Shown here piece after piece: positions 1-8,347 of a DNA stretch of 64,000 nt. This stretch comes from Hymenobacter roseosalivarius DSM 11622. Lineage in GTDB: Bacteria > Bacteroidota > Bacteroidia > Cytophagales > Hymenobacteraceae. Within the stretch, counting starts at the first letter, position 1, and every line of letters begins with the position of its first letter. The translations under genes and the position numbers were made by a program. Under the pieces are notes generated by a model. It had not been told where the DNA came from. It saw only the letters and a program-made list of their open reading frames with translations, and made no database searches. The stretch lies in contig NZ_FWWW01000091.1 of the NCBI RefSeq assembly GCF_900176135.1, forward strand, positions 124,001 to 188,000. Reading direction: 5' to 3'.

Positions 1-1
1 G

Positions 2-1300
2 CCCGTTATCGAAAATAACCAGCCCCTGACCAATGAGGGCGGTACTATGCGGGCGTCTTATCACGGCTACGGCTTCACGGATCATTATAACGTGGACCGT
101 CGCCTGGGGGGCAATTCTGCCTATAAAGCCTTCGTGGGCAAGGCGCACGCGGCCGGCCTGAAGGTAGTGCAGGACGCAGTGTACAACCATATTGGCAACA
201 CGCACTGGTTTATTCAGGATCTGCCGATGAAAAGCTGGCTCCACCAGTGGCCGACCTACACCAACACCTCCTACCGCCAGCAGCCCATCACCGACCCGCA
301 CGCGTCCCAGCTCGACCGCAAGGTGACGCTCGATGGCTGGTTTGTACCCTTCCTGCCCGACCTGAACCAGGAAAACCCCTACGTAGCCAATTTCCTGATT
401 CAGCACGCCATCTGGACCGTGGAGAACTTCGGAGTGGATGCCTGGCGCATCGACACGTATATGTATAATGACCAGCCATTTATGAATCGCTGCAACCAAG
501 CTTTGCTCACGGAGTACCCGCAGATTCACATCTTCGGGGAGTCATCAGTGAATAACGTAGTGGACCAGGCCTACTACGTGCGCAATAAGATTGATTTTCC
601 CTTCAAATCTAATCAGCCAGGCGGGCTGGATTTCGTGCTGGAAGGCGCGATGGTGGACGGGCTAAAACACGACGGCAGCCCCCAGCGCATGTACGAAGCG
701 CTAGCCCAAGACGCAGTCTATCAGGATCCTGCCAAACTGGTGACCTTCCTCGACAACCACGACCACGACCGGTTTTTGTCGGTGATGGGTGAGGATTACG
801 ACAAATATAAGATGGGCCTGACCTGGCTGCTGACCACCCGCGGCATCCCGTCGATGTACTATGGTACCGAGATTCTGATGAAGAATCTCAAAAACCCCAC
901 CGACGCCGAAGTACGCCGCGATTTCCCCGGTGGCTGGCCCGGCGACAAGCAGGATAAGTTTACGGCCGCCGGCCGCACGGCCCAGGAAAACGAAGCCTTC
1001 CAATTTGTGCGTACCCTGGCCACCTACCGTCGCGACCACCCCATGCTGCACTCCGGCAAGCTTATGCAATATCTGCCCCAGGATGGCATGTACGTGTACT
1101 TTCGCTATGATGACAAGGGCACGGTGATGGTCGCTACCAATGCTACCGACAAACCCATCGCCATGCATACGGCCCGCTTTTCCGAGCGCATGAGTGGCTT
1201 TACGAAGGCCCGTAATGTTCTCACGAATGAGACTCTGGACAGTGTAGCGACCGTGCAGGTGCCGGCAAAAACGGCCGTGGTTTTGGAGTTGATGCGCTAA
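2..1300 (+). CDS. GH13 alpha-amylase / neopullulanase (SusA-like), 5' end outside window
   Basis: This is the C-terminal part of a GH13 glycosidase acting on alpha-glucans or maltodextrins. The frame is open from base 2, so the gene begins upstream; the first internal ATG is at 47. The opening residues NNQPLTNEGGTMRASYHGY are typical of Bacteroidota SusA-like cyclomaltodextrinase/neopullulanase enzymes. The GH13 catalytic triad is visible: the nucleophile Asp in WRIDTYMY (codon 452-454), the acid/base Glu in IFGESS (539-541) and the Asp in LDNHDHD (752-754). A C-terminal beta-sandwich follows and ends with AVVLELMR. Cell location cannot be judged without the N-terminus. It ends directly before a bidirectional terminator. 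Family assignment is secure; the exact substrate is inferred. Confidence 0.88.
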   Translation, partial: PVIENNQPLTNEGGTMRASYHGYGFTDHYNVDRRLGGNSAYKAFVGKAHAAGLKVVQDAVYNHIGNTHWFIQDLPMKSWLHQWPTYTNTSYRQQPITDPHASQLDRKVTLDGWFVPFLPDLNQENPYVANFLIQHAIWTVENFGVDAWRIDTYMYNDQPFMNRCNQALLTEYPQIHIFGESSVNNVVDQAYYVRNKIDFPFKSNQPGGLDFVLEGAMVDGLKHDGSPQRMYEALAQDAVYQDPAKLVTFLDNHDHDRFLSVMGEDYDKYKMGLTWLLTTRGIPSMYYGTEILMKNLKNPTDAEVRRDFPGGWPGDKQDKFTAAGRTAQENEAFQFVRTLATYRRDHPMLHSGKLMQYLPQDGMYVYFRYDDKGTVMVATNATDKPIAMHTARFSERMSGFTKARNVLTNETLDSVATVQVPAKTAVVLELMR

Positions 1301-1319
1301 CCGCCAGGTGTCGCTTTTG

Positions 1320-1367
1320 CCGCTCTAAAACGCCCCCCAGGCTAGCCTGGGGGGCGTTTTAGAGCGG
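1320..1367. terminator. 48-bp perfect palindrome, bidirectional terminator
   Basis: The two 24-base halves are exact reverse complements with no spacer. The centre is CTAG, flanked by a C6/G6 run and then AAAA/TTTT. It lies between convergent genes and serves both. The stop codon of the minus-strand gene (1359-1361) lies inside the stem. Confidence 0.85.
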
Positions 1368-2384
1368 CCACTGCTGCCGTAGCTGCCGGTAGCCCGCGTG
1401 CTGATCCAGACCGGTGATGGACTCGAACATGCTCACGAAAGCGCGCACCAGTTCAGGGTCGGCCGTGAGCATGGCCCGCGCGTCGGTGAGCTTGTTCAGG
1501 TTGTATTGGCCCAGAAAAATAACCAAGGCCCGAAAAGGCTCTGGCCCTTCCAGATCTATCTGAATCAGTACTTGCAGCGGCAGCACGGGCAGCCGCAGGT
1601 GAGGCCCGAGGCCGGCGGCTTTCTGCTCCTGGTTTCGCGGGGCAGCGTCGAAAGCCGCCTGCACCTGGGTCAGCGTATGCTGGTGCGCCTGCCGCTGCGT
1701 GTCCCAGTCGGCCTCGGTGAGGGGCGTATCAGGGTTGAAATGCTGCCAGAAGGGCTGCACGTACTGGCTGAATAAGGGGTTTTTGGTGCCCGTTGGCGGA
1801 AATGCGACCACCTGCTCCTCCGTGCCGAGGGTAGCCAGGTAGAACTCGCGGGCATCCTGGGCGCGGGCCAGCAGCAACTCGTGGATGCGGGAGGTGAGCA
1901 GGTGCAGCTCGCGCGGATTGAGGGGCGGGTGGCGGAAATACTCGTACGGCTTGCCGATGGCGGCCGAGTCAGTCATGATGGCCACAAACTCGCTGCCGGC
2001 GGCGCGGTCCAGAAACTCGCGTACCTGCTCCAGAATGGGTTGCAGACCTTTATGCAGCTCGCGGGTAGCGTCGGAAATGGTGTCCACAGCCCGCCGGATT
2101 TGCTGGTCCACGGCGTAGTTGGAATGTGCCAGCTGCTGGGTCTCATTAGCAATCTGCTGCATTTTTCCCAAAGCCTCGTCGGTTTTACGGGCGGCTTCAT
2201 CGGCCGCCCGCCAGCTTTGGAACGCCACAAACAAGCCCAGAAAGGAGGCCACACTGCCAATAATAGAGTAATGGCCGTTCAGGGCCTGGTACAGATTCAG
2301 CCCCAACGCAATCAGCACCACGAGCAGCGCCAGGTAGAATAAGCTGTTTTTGGCGGGATCGAAGAGGAAGGGGCGGCGGGTCAT
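1359..2384 (-). CDS. Membrane-anchored protein of unknown function
   Basis: The protein has 341 residues. Two hydrophobic segments near the N-terminus (about residues 14-35 and 38-57) suggest two membrane helices with a short loop. A charged helical stretch rich in Ala, Glu and Gln (about 58-125) looks like a coiled coil. The remaining 200 residues appear soluble, contain no cysteine-based motif and match no family I recognise. The ATG at 2384 follows a repeat-rich intergenic region, so the gene is probably monocistronic. Topology suggests a cytoplasmic C-terminal domain, but no function is proposed. Confidence 0.75.
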   Translation of the reverse strand: MTRRPFLFDPAKNSLFYLALLVVLIALGLNLYQALNGHYSIIGSVASFLGLFVAFQSWRAADEAARKTDEALGKMQQIANETQQLAHSNYAVDQQIRRAVDTISDATRELHKGLQPILEQVREFLDRAAGSEFVAIMTDSAAIGKPYEYFRHPPLNPRELHLLTSRIHELLLARAQDAREFYLATLGTEEQVVAFPPTGTKNPLFSQYVQPFWQHFNPDTPLTEADWDTQRQAHQHTLTQVQAAFDAAPRNQEQKAAGLGPHLRLPVLPLQVLIQIDLEGPEPFRALVIFLGQYNLNKLTDARAMLTADPELVRAFVSMFESITGLDQHAGYRQLRQQWPL

Positions 2385-2450
2385 AGAGCAGAACGTGTTG
2401 GGTCAGAACGCAGAGACCGGCCGTGGGTTGTGGCGCGAGCCGTTGTTATA

Positions 2451-2619
2451 TAGCGCGAACTTGTAGTTAGTTGTAGTTCGCGTTTCGTTGCGGTCGACGG
2501 CGTATCGCGCACCAGCTCGGCACGCTTCCGCTTCGCGCCTCGTTGTTTAGCTAGACAAGCTGTCAGAAAAAGCTCCCCAGCCAATCGGGCGACGATACGC
2601 GAACTAAAAGTTCGCGCTA
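2451..2619. repeat. MITE-like element with nested inverted repeats
   Basis: An 18-base left end at 2451-2468 matches the reverse complement of 2602-2619 at 17 of 18 positions. A second inner pair (about 2475-2490 against 2591-2606) matches at 14 of 16 once about 10 extra bases in the left arm are allowed for. There is no coding capacity. It fills the divergent gap between the membrane protein and recQ. Confidence 0.6.
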
Positions 2620-2656
2620 CCAGGCGCTACTGCCCGCGCATTCGTATTTTTACCAA

Positions 2657-4900
2657 ATGTTATTTGCCCCCCCAGCGTATACGCCGACGTTAGAATCTGC
2701 TCGGCAAGTCTTAAAGCAATATTACGGCTACGATTCGTTTCGCCCTATGCAGGAGGAGATTATCTCTTCCATTCTGAGCGGGCGCGACACGGTGGTGCTC
2801 ATGCCTACGGGCGGCGGCAAGTCGGTGTGCTTCCAGGTGCCGGCCGTCATCAGCGAGGGCGTGTGCGTGGTCGTCTCGCCGCTGATTGCGTTGATGAAAG
2901 ATCAGGTGGAGGCGCTCAAGGCCAACGGCATCGCGGCGGCGGGCATCAACAGCAGCATCGGCCAGAGCGAGCAGAACAACATCGGGGCGGCCTGTATGAG
3001 CGGCCACCTCAAGCTGCTCTACGTGAGCCCCGAGAAGTTGCTCTCGCCGGGCTTCCTGCAATTTTTGCAGCGGCTGAAAATCAGCATGTTTGCCATTGAT
3101 GAAGCCCACTGCATCTCCTCCTGGGGCCACGACTTCCGGCCCGAGTACACCCAGCTGCGGCTCTTGCGCGAGCAGTTTCCGCAGGTGCCCATTATTGCGC
3201 TCACCGCCACCGCCGACCGCCTCACCCAGCGCGACATTCAGCAGCAGCTACGCCTGAGTGAGCCCCAGGTGTTCACGGCCAGCTTCGACAGGCCCAATCT
3301 CAACCTCATCGTGCGGCCCGGCCAGGACCGCGTGGGGGGCATTCTGGAGTTTCTGGACCGCCACCCCGACCAGCCGGGTATCATCTACTGCCTCTCGCGC
3401 AAGCAGTGCGAAACCCTCTCGCAGAAGCTGGTAGCCAAGGGCTACCGCGCCGGCCACTACCATGCCGGCATGACGCCCAACCAGCGCTCGGCCGTGCAGG
3501 AAGGCTTTTTGAAGGACGATTTGCAGGTGATTATCGCCACCATCGCCTTCGGCATGGGCATCGATAAGAGCAACGTGCGCTGGGTGATTCACTATAATCT
3601 GCCCAAAAACATTGAGGGCTACTACCAGGAAATAGGCCGCGCCGGGCGTGATGGTACCGACGCCACGGCCCTGCTGTTCTACAGCTTCGCCGACGTGATG
3701 AGTCTGCGGGAGATGCTCACCAAGGACAACCCCAACCTCACCCAGCTCAACCTGACCAAGCTGGAAAGGATGCAGCAGTTTGCGGAAGCCGCCAGCTGCC
3801 GCCGCAAAATCCTGCTCAACTACTTCGGCGAAACCCTGGCCACCGACTGCGGCAACTGCGACATCTGCCGCAACCCACCCACCACCTTCGACGGTACGCT
3901 CATTGCCCAAAAAGCCTTGTCGGCGGTGGTCAGGATGCGGGAGCGGGCCAGCATCGGCCTGCTCATCGACGTGCTGCGCGGTATGCGCAACCAGGCCGTG
4001 CTCAGCGGCGGCTACGACCAGATAAAAACCTACGGCGCCGGCGCCGATCTGCCTTACCTGGACTGGTACAGCTACGTGCACCAGATGCTCAACGACGGCC
4101 TGCTCTACATTGCCTACGAGGAAGGCTACGCGCTGAAAATCACGGAGCTGGGCAAGGAAGTGCTGCAAGGTCAGCGCCAGCTCCCGCTCAAGCAATTCAA
4201 GCCCGCCGAGAAGGCCGAAAAAACCACCCGCGCCAGCCGCAAGGCCGCCCAGGCCGCCACAACGCCCACCGACGCTACGGCGGCCCTCTTTGAGCGTCTG
4301 CGGCAGCTGCGCAAGCGCATCGCCGACGAGCAGAACGTACCGCCGTACGTCGTGTTTTCCGACGCTACGCTGGAGGAAATGGCCGCGGAGAAGCCCGTTT
4401 CGCGGGTGGCCATGCTGGCTATTTCGGGCGTGGGCATGAAGAAATTCGAGACCTACGGCGAGGCGTTTATCAAGGAAATTCTGGAACACAGGGGTGGGGG
4501 AGCGCCCGACGCGAGTAATACCGTCTACCCTGATTCCGATATGGGTGAGGGTCTGGAAATGCCCCCCGCGCAAGCGCCGCGCAAGCGCGAGGTAGGCGAC
4601 ACCCACGAAACGACGTTTCAGCTGCACCGCGTGGGCCTGAGCGTGGAGGCCATTGCGGAGCGCCGCAGCCTGAGCACCGGCACGGTGCGCGCCCACATCG
4701 AAACGCTGTATGCCAAGGGCTACCAGATCCGGCTGGAGGAGTTTCTGACTATGGATGAATTCGCCGAAATTCAGACTGCCCGCGACCAGCTCGGCGGCGA
4801 GCCTTTGCTCCGCGATTTATTCGATCACCTGCGCGAGAAGCATGATTATTTTAAGCTGCGGCTGGCGGTGCATTATCAAAAGCGGCTGCGGGAAGGGTGA
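2657..4900 (+). CDS. recQ: ATP-dependent DNA helicase RecQ
   Basis: RecQ unwinds DNA 3' to 5' in recombinational repair and fork restart. Order of features: Walker A MPTGGGKS with Lys55; DEAH box starting at Asp148 and followed by CISSWGHDFRP, the RecQ aromatic-rich loop; helicase C domain with QEIGRAGRDG; the zinc-binding cysteines CRRK and CGNCDIC; a winged helix; and an HRDC domain (LFERLRQLRKRIADEQ). A further helix-turn-helix-like segment near the C-terminus (LSVEAIAERRSLSTGTVRAH) is common in Bacteroidota RecQ. At 747 residues it is longer than E. coli RecQ (about 610) because of this tail. The ATG at 2657 precedes a normal N-terminus. Confidence 0.96.
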   Translation: MLFAPPAYTPTLESARQVLKQYYGYDSFRPMQEEIISSILSGRDTVVLMPTGGGKSVCFQVPAVISEGVCVVVSPLIALMKDQVEALKANGIAAAGINSSIGQSEQNNIGAACMSGHLKLLYVSPEKLLSPGFLQFLQRLKISMFAIDEAHCISSWGHDFRPEYTQLRLLREQFPQVPIIALTATADRLTQRDIQQQLRLSEPQVFTASFDRPNLNLIVRPGQDRVGGILEFLDRHPDQPGIIYCLSRKQCETLSQKLVAKGYRAGHYHAGMTPNQRSAVQEGFLKDDLQVIIATIAFGMGIDKSNVRWVIHYNLPKNIEGYYQEIGRAGRDGTDATALLFYSFADVMSLREMLTKDNPNLTQLNLTKLERMQQFAEAASCRRKILLNYFGETLATDCGNCDICRNPPTTFDGTLIAQKALSAVVRMRERASIGLLIDVLRGMRNQAVLSGGYDQIKTYGAGADLPYLDWYSYVHQMLNDGLLYIAYEEGYALKITELGKEVLQGQRQLPLKQFKPAEKAEKTTRASRKAAQAATTPTDATAALFERLRQLRKRIADEQNVPPYVVFSDATLEEMAAEKPVSRVAMLAISGVGMKKFETYGEAFIKEILEHRGGGAPDASNTVYPDSDMGEGLEMPPAQAPRKREVGDTHETTFQLHRVGLSVEAIAERRSLSTGTVRAHIETLYAKGYQIRLEEFLTMDEFAEIQTARDQLGGEPLLRDLFDHLREKHDYFKLRLAVHYQKRLREG

Positions 4901-4917
4901 TTTTCAAGCGTCGAGTT

Positions 4918-4993
4918 CCCGCAGCGGGTTACGCAGAGGTTCGCAGAGTGCTGACTATAGAACACTGCGAACCTCTGCGTAACCCGCTGCGGG
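4918..4993. repeat. 28-bp perfect inverted repeat downstream of recQ
   Basis: Bases 4918-4945 are the exact reverse complement of 4966-4993, with a 20-base loop. The arm contains the units GCAGAGG and CGCAG repeatedly. It lies 17 bases after the recQ stop and may end transcription, although no T-run follows. The length and sequence style suggest a dispersed palindromic element. Confidence 0.7.
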
Positions 4994-5121
4994 CCTCTGC
5001 GGAAACCTCTTATCAATAAAAAAATTATAGCTAATTGAATTAGTAAAGCTGCGAGGATGTTGCTAATTTCACGAGCCGGTAATGTTTTGATGTCGAAGCC
5101 TTTTCCGCCTCATTTCCCGCT

Positions 5122-5925
5122 ATGATTAACACGAACTTAAAATTCTGGCGCCGTGAGCTGGGCCTCACCCAGGCGCAAATGGCCGAGAAGCTAACCATAA
5201 AACGCTCCTTGGTAGGAGCCTACGAAGAAGGCCGAGCCGAGCCCAAGCTCACCACGCTGGTCAATATGGCCCGCCTGTTCGGCATCACCCTGGATGCGCT
5301 GGTAACCACCGACTTCAGTAAGAAGAGCGTGGCCAAAGCCGCCCTGCGCCAGCTCGACCCAGCTCTGCAAACGCCCGAGCCGCCCCGTCCCGCCGACCGT
5401 CTGCGCGTATTGGCCCTCACCGTCGACCGCGACCAGAACGAGAATATCGAGCTGGTGCCGCTTAAGGCCAGCGCCGGCTACCTGAATGGCTACGCCGATG
5501 CCGAGTTTATCGAGGAGCTGCCCAAGTTTCGCCTGCCCATGCTGGGCTCGGGCGGCACCTACCGCGCCTTCGAGATTGCCGGCGACTCGATGCTGCCCAT
5601 TGCCAGCGGCACCGTCATCGTGGGCCGCTACGTGGACGACTGGATGAACATCAAGGACGGCACGCCCTGCGTGGTAGTGAGTACGAAGGAAGGTATCGTG
5701 TTCAAGCGCGTCTTCAACCGCCTCAAGCAGGGCGCGATGCTGGCTCTGCACTCCGACAACCCCGTATATTCACCCTACGAGATTGACGTGGAAGACGTGC
5801 TCGAAATCTGGGAAGCTAAAGCGTATATCAGCAGCACATTCCCCATCGCCGACCTCTCGCTTAACCGCCTGGCCAGCATCGTACTGGACCTGCAACAGCA
5901 GATGATGACTATGAAGAAGGCGTAG
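5122..5925 (+). CDS. XRE-type HTH / S24 peptidase (LexA-like) repressor
   Basis: This 267-residue regulator has an N-terminal Cro/C1 HTH (about residues 5-62, LGLTQAQMAEKLTIKRSLVGAYEEG) and a C-terminal S24 domain. The catalytic Ser156 lies in GDSM and the Lys195 in VFKRV, 39 residues apart as in LexA-type self-cleaving repressors. An Ala-Gly pair at 118-119 (ASAGY) is a plausible self-cleavage site. Such proteins usually repress stress or prophage-like genes, but no phage genes are nearby. It is followed by a strong terminator and appears to be a single-gene unit. The targets are unknown. Confidence 0.88.
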   Translation: MINTNLKFWRRELGLTQAQMAEKLTIKRSLVGAYEEGRAEPKLTTLVNMARLFGITLDALVTTDFSKKSVAKAALRQLDPALQTPEPPRPADRLRVLALTVDRDQNENIELVPLKASAGYLNGYADAEFIEELPKFRLPMLGSGGTYRAFEIAGDSMLPIASGTVIVGRYVDDWMNIKDGTPCVVVSTKEGIVFKRVFNRLKQGAMLALHSDNPVYSPYEIDVEDVLEIWEAKAYISSTFPIADLSLNRLASIVLDLQQQMMTMKKA

Positions 5926-5956
5926 CGCGATTACGCGCTTGGTACTTACATATCAG

Positions 5957-6003
5957 ATAAAAGAAGAGGCATAAATCAGATCGGTTCGTGCCTCTTCTTT
6001 TAT
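5957..6003. terminator. 15-bp stem terminator
   Basis: Bases 5957-5971 pair perfectly with 5989-6003 across a 17-base loop. The outer stem is A/T rich, giving U-runs in both directions. It separates the convergent repressor and peptide deformylase genes. Confidence 0.8.
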
Positions 6004-6043
6004 GAAAGGTGGTACTGATCAGTTAGATGCTGGTTCCGGTTCC

Positions 6044-6547
6044 CTAAGTCGGAGCAGGAGTGGGGCGCCAGCGAAATGACTGCGTGTCGATAGCTCGCAT
6101 GGTGCATAGGATGCCGTCGAGGTGGTCGCATTCGTGCTGGAGCAGCTCCGAGATGCCATCCCGTACCGTCCAGGAGTGGGGCTGCCAATGCTCATCGCGG
6201 TAGCGTATCGTCACTTGCTGGTGGCGTTGCACGCGTACCAGCAGGTTGGGAAAGCTCATGCAATCGTCCCACAGCTCGAACGAAGCCTCACTCAACTCTA
6301 TTAATTCAGGGTTGAGTAGCACGCGGGGCTGCCCATCGAGGTGCAGATATACAAGGCGCTTCATTACCCCGATCTGCGGCGCGGCAATGCCCCGCCCAAA
6401 GTGGTAAGTGGTCCGAATGTCTTCCATCACCGTGTGCAGATCGGCCACCCAGCCGGCCACCAGGGGCAACTCCTGTTCGAGCACGGGGGCGCACTGCTCA
6501 TACAGTCGTGGGTCACCCAGCAGGACAATATCGGCTATGGTTTTCAT
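6044..6547 (-). CDS. Peptide deformylase family protein
   Basis: Peptide deformylase removes the formyl group from nascent N-terminal methionine using a metal ion. Motif 1 is present as GRGIAAPQIG and motif 3 as LQHECDHLDG, with both metal-binding histidines and the catalytic Glu. Motif 2, normally EGCLS, reads DDCMS: the cysteine metal ligand is kept but the two preceding residues are changed. At 167 residues it has the usual length. Motif 2 suggests a second, divergent deformylase rather than the main housekeeping copy. The ATG at 6547 gives a normal N-terminus. Catalytic activity is likely but unproven. Confidence 0.85.
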   Translation of the reverse strand: MKTIADIVLLGDPRLYEQCAPVLEQELPLVAGWVADLHTVMEDIRTTYHFGRGIAAPQIGVMKRLVYLHLDGQPRVLLNPELIELSEASFELWDDCMSFPNLLVRVQRHQQVTIRYRDEHWQPHSWTVRDGISELLQHECDHLDGILCTMRAIDTQSFRWRPTPAPT

Positions 6548-6598
6548 GACCCTAAGAAAGGAATAAACTGCCTTTTTCTGCTGGGTTTTTTACCTGCT

Positions 6599-6633
6599 CC
6601 GGGGGGCTTTTATTTTTTGAAAAAGCCCCCCGG
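6599..6633. terminator. 13-bp inverted repeat with C6/G6 core
   Basis: Bases 6599-6611 and 6621-6633 are exact reverse complements around a 9-base A/T loop. The right arm contains the dispersed 12-mer AAAAAGCCCCCC. It lies between the divergent deformylase and pirin genes, where a terminator is not strictly needed, so it may instead be the repeat element in paired form. Confidence 0.55.
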
Positions 6634-6717
6634 CAGCTTCCCGAAGCCGTGGAGTTAACTTACCTGAGCTGCCGCGCGTATGCCAGACTACTGGTCATCA
6701 ACCCCAACGTAGCCCTT

Positions 6718-7437
6718 ATGCTTAAATACATCCCCGCCATCGAGCGCCACCACGCCGAACCCGTGCAGTGGCTCAGCAGCTACTTCCTGTTTTCCTTCGC
6801 CGACTACCACGACAAGGATAATATGCAGTTCGGCCCCCTGCGCGTGTTCAACGACGACACCATCGCGCCCCGCTCGGGCTTCCCGCAGCACCCGCACTCG
6901 GAGATGGAAATCGTGACCCTGGTGCTCAGCGGCGAGGTGACCCACGAAGACACGATGGGCAACCGCACGACCATCAAAAAAGGCGAGGTGCAGCGCATGA
7001 CGGCCGGCACCGGCCTGGCCCACGGCGAGCGCAACGAAACTGACGAGGAGTTACGGATTTATCAGCTCTGGTTTTTGGCGAATCAGAAAGGCCTCGCTCC
7101 CAGCTACGAACAAAAGGATATTGATTTTCTGGACAGCAAGAACGAGCTAATTCCGTTGGTATCGGGGCAGAAGGTGCTGGAAGACGTGGTGTACATGAAC
7201 TCCAACTCGACGGTTTATTGGGCCAACCTGAGCGCCGAGAAAACCATCACCTTCAAAACATTTCCCATCCGCAACACCTTTATCTACGTGCGTGAGGGCA
7301 CTATCTACGTCAACGGCTCCGAAATTGGCCCCAGCGACCAGGCCCGGTTGGCCGACGAGCACGTAGTGGAGATCCGGGCCGAGAAGGATGCGCAGTTCAT
7401 CCTGATTGACTTGCCGGCCAGCGAAGTCAACTACTGA
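6718..7437 (+). CDS. Pirin family protein
   Basis: Pirins are bicupin iron proteins; some bacterial members oxidise quercetin, others act as regulators. The N-terminal cupin carries the metal-ligand pattern HPHSEME and HGE (in GLAHGERN), matching the His-His-His-Glu set of characterised pirins. FADYHDKDNMQFGPLRV and MGNRTTIKKGEVQRM are family signatures. I chose the ATG at 6718 because pirins begin close to this point; the frame also opens at a GTG at 6649, but the extra 23 residues have no family counterpart. The protein is probably cytoplasmic and stands alone, with no operon partner. Its substrate is unknown. Confidence 0.9.
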   Translation: MLKYIPAIERHHAEPVQWLSSYFLFSFADYHDKDNMQFGPLRVFNDDTIAPRSGFPQHPHSEMEIVTLVLSGEVTHEDTMGNRTTIKKGEVQRMTAGTGLAHGERNETDEELRIYQLWFLANQKGLAPSYEQKDIDFLDSKNELIPLVSGQKVLEDVVYMNSNSTVYWANLSAEKTITFKTFPIRNTFIYVREGTIYVNGSEIGPSDQARLADEHVVEIRAEKDAQFILIDLPASEVNY

Positions 7438-7546
7438 GGCGAGCCGCCCTGGTGGCTTCCAGCTGGGCTGCCGACCGTTTTCCCGCCGGCGCCGCCGTAT
7501 CTTGCCGGCCCAACAGGCACACTAAGCCAGTTTGGTTTTTTAAAGA

Positions 7547-8248
7547 ATGAGTAATTCCTTCCCAGGCTCCCTTATTCCGGAAAATGAGGCGACGCGGCTG
7601 CGCACCCTGCATCTGTATCAGATCGTCAATACCACGCCCGAGCGCATTTTCGACGACTACGTTTCCTGGACGGCGCAGCTCTTTGGCACCCCCATCTCCA
7701 TGATTTCGTTGGTGGATGAAGACCGGGTGTGGTTTAAGGCCGTCACCGGCGGGGGGGAAATAGTCAGCCTGCCGCGCACCGAGAGTATGTGCTCGGCCGC
7801 TATCCTGGCCGACCGGCAGGTGGTCACGTCGGACTACAAGCCGGAAAGCTGCGCGCTGATCAAGCCCGACGTGGCCCTGGCCCTGGGGCTGAACTTTTAC
7901 GCCGCCGCCGTGCTGCAGATGCCCGACGGCGCGCGCATTGGCACGATGGCCGTAATCGACCGGGAGGTACGCACCCTCTCCTCGGCCGAGGCCGACGTGC
8001 TGACCCGACTGGCCGGGCTGGTGAGCCGGACCATCGAGCTGCGCTTCCGCTACCTGAGCACCCACCGCCCCGACGAGTGGGAAGAGGCCCAACAGGAGCT
8101 GGCGACCACCCTCGACGACAACGCTACTCTCACCCGCTACCTCACCACCCGCAACCAAGGCCTCAACCTCGATGATGATGAGGTGCTGGGCCTAGTGCTG
8201 CGCCGGCTGACAGGAGTAGACAGCGTGCTGGCGCGACGCCTGAAGTAG
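7547..8248 (+). CDS. GAF domain protein
   Basis: A single GAF domain spans about residues 15-165 (RTLHLYQIVNTTPERIFDDY to LSSAEADVLTRLAGLVSRTIELR). It resembles the GAF modules that precede histidine kinases or stand alone in Bacteroidota. No kinase, cyclase or HTH domain follows; the last 65 residues form a charged tail. No conserved chromophore cysteine motif is evident, although one Cys occurs in ESMCSAAILADRQV and another further on. The protein is probably a small-ligand or redox sensor working with an unknown partner. A TATCTTG sequence just upstream could be the -7 promoter element. Confidence 0.8.
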   Translation: MSNSFPGSLIPENEATRLRTLHLYQIVNTTPERIFDDYVSWTAQLFGTPISMISLVDEDRVWFKAVTGGGEIVSLPRTESMCSAAILADRQVVTSDYKPESCALIKPDVALALGLNFYAAAVLQMPDGARIGTMAVIDREVRTLSSAEADVLTRLAGLVSRTIELRFRYLSTHRPDEWEEAQQELATTLDDNATLTRYLTTRNQGLNLDDDEVLGLVLRRLTGVDSVLARRLK

Positions 8249-8347
8249 GCTATCCCCTCCTCAGAGCAAGAGGGGAGCTAATCCTAGTGGCGCTCCGCAA
8301 CTTGGGTTTGCTGGCCCACCAAGCCTGACTCCCGGTGGCCGGATACT

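Noticed and set aside
3248-4696. 482-residue open frame on the minus strand opposite recQ
   Set aside because: It has low-complexity composition rich in His, Gly and Val and no recognisable motif, and it lies entirely inside recQ.
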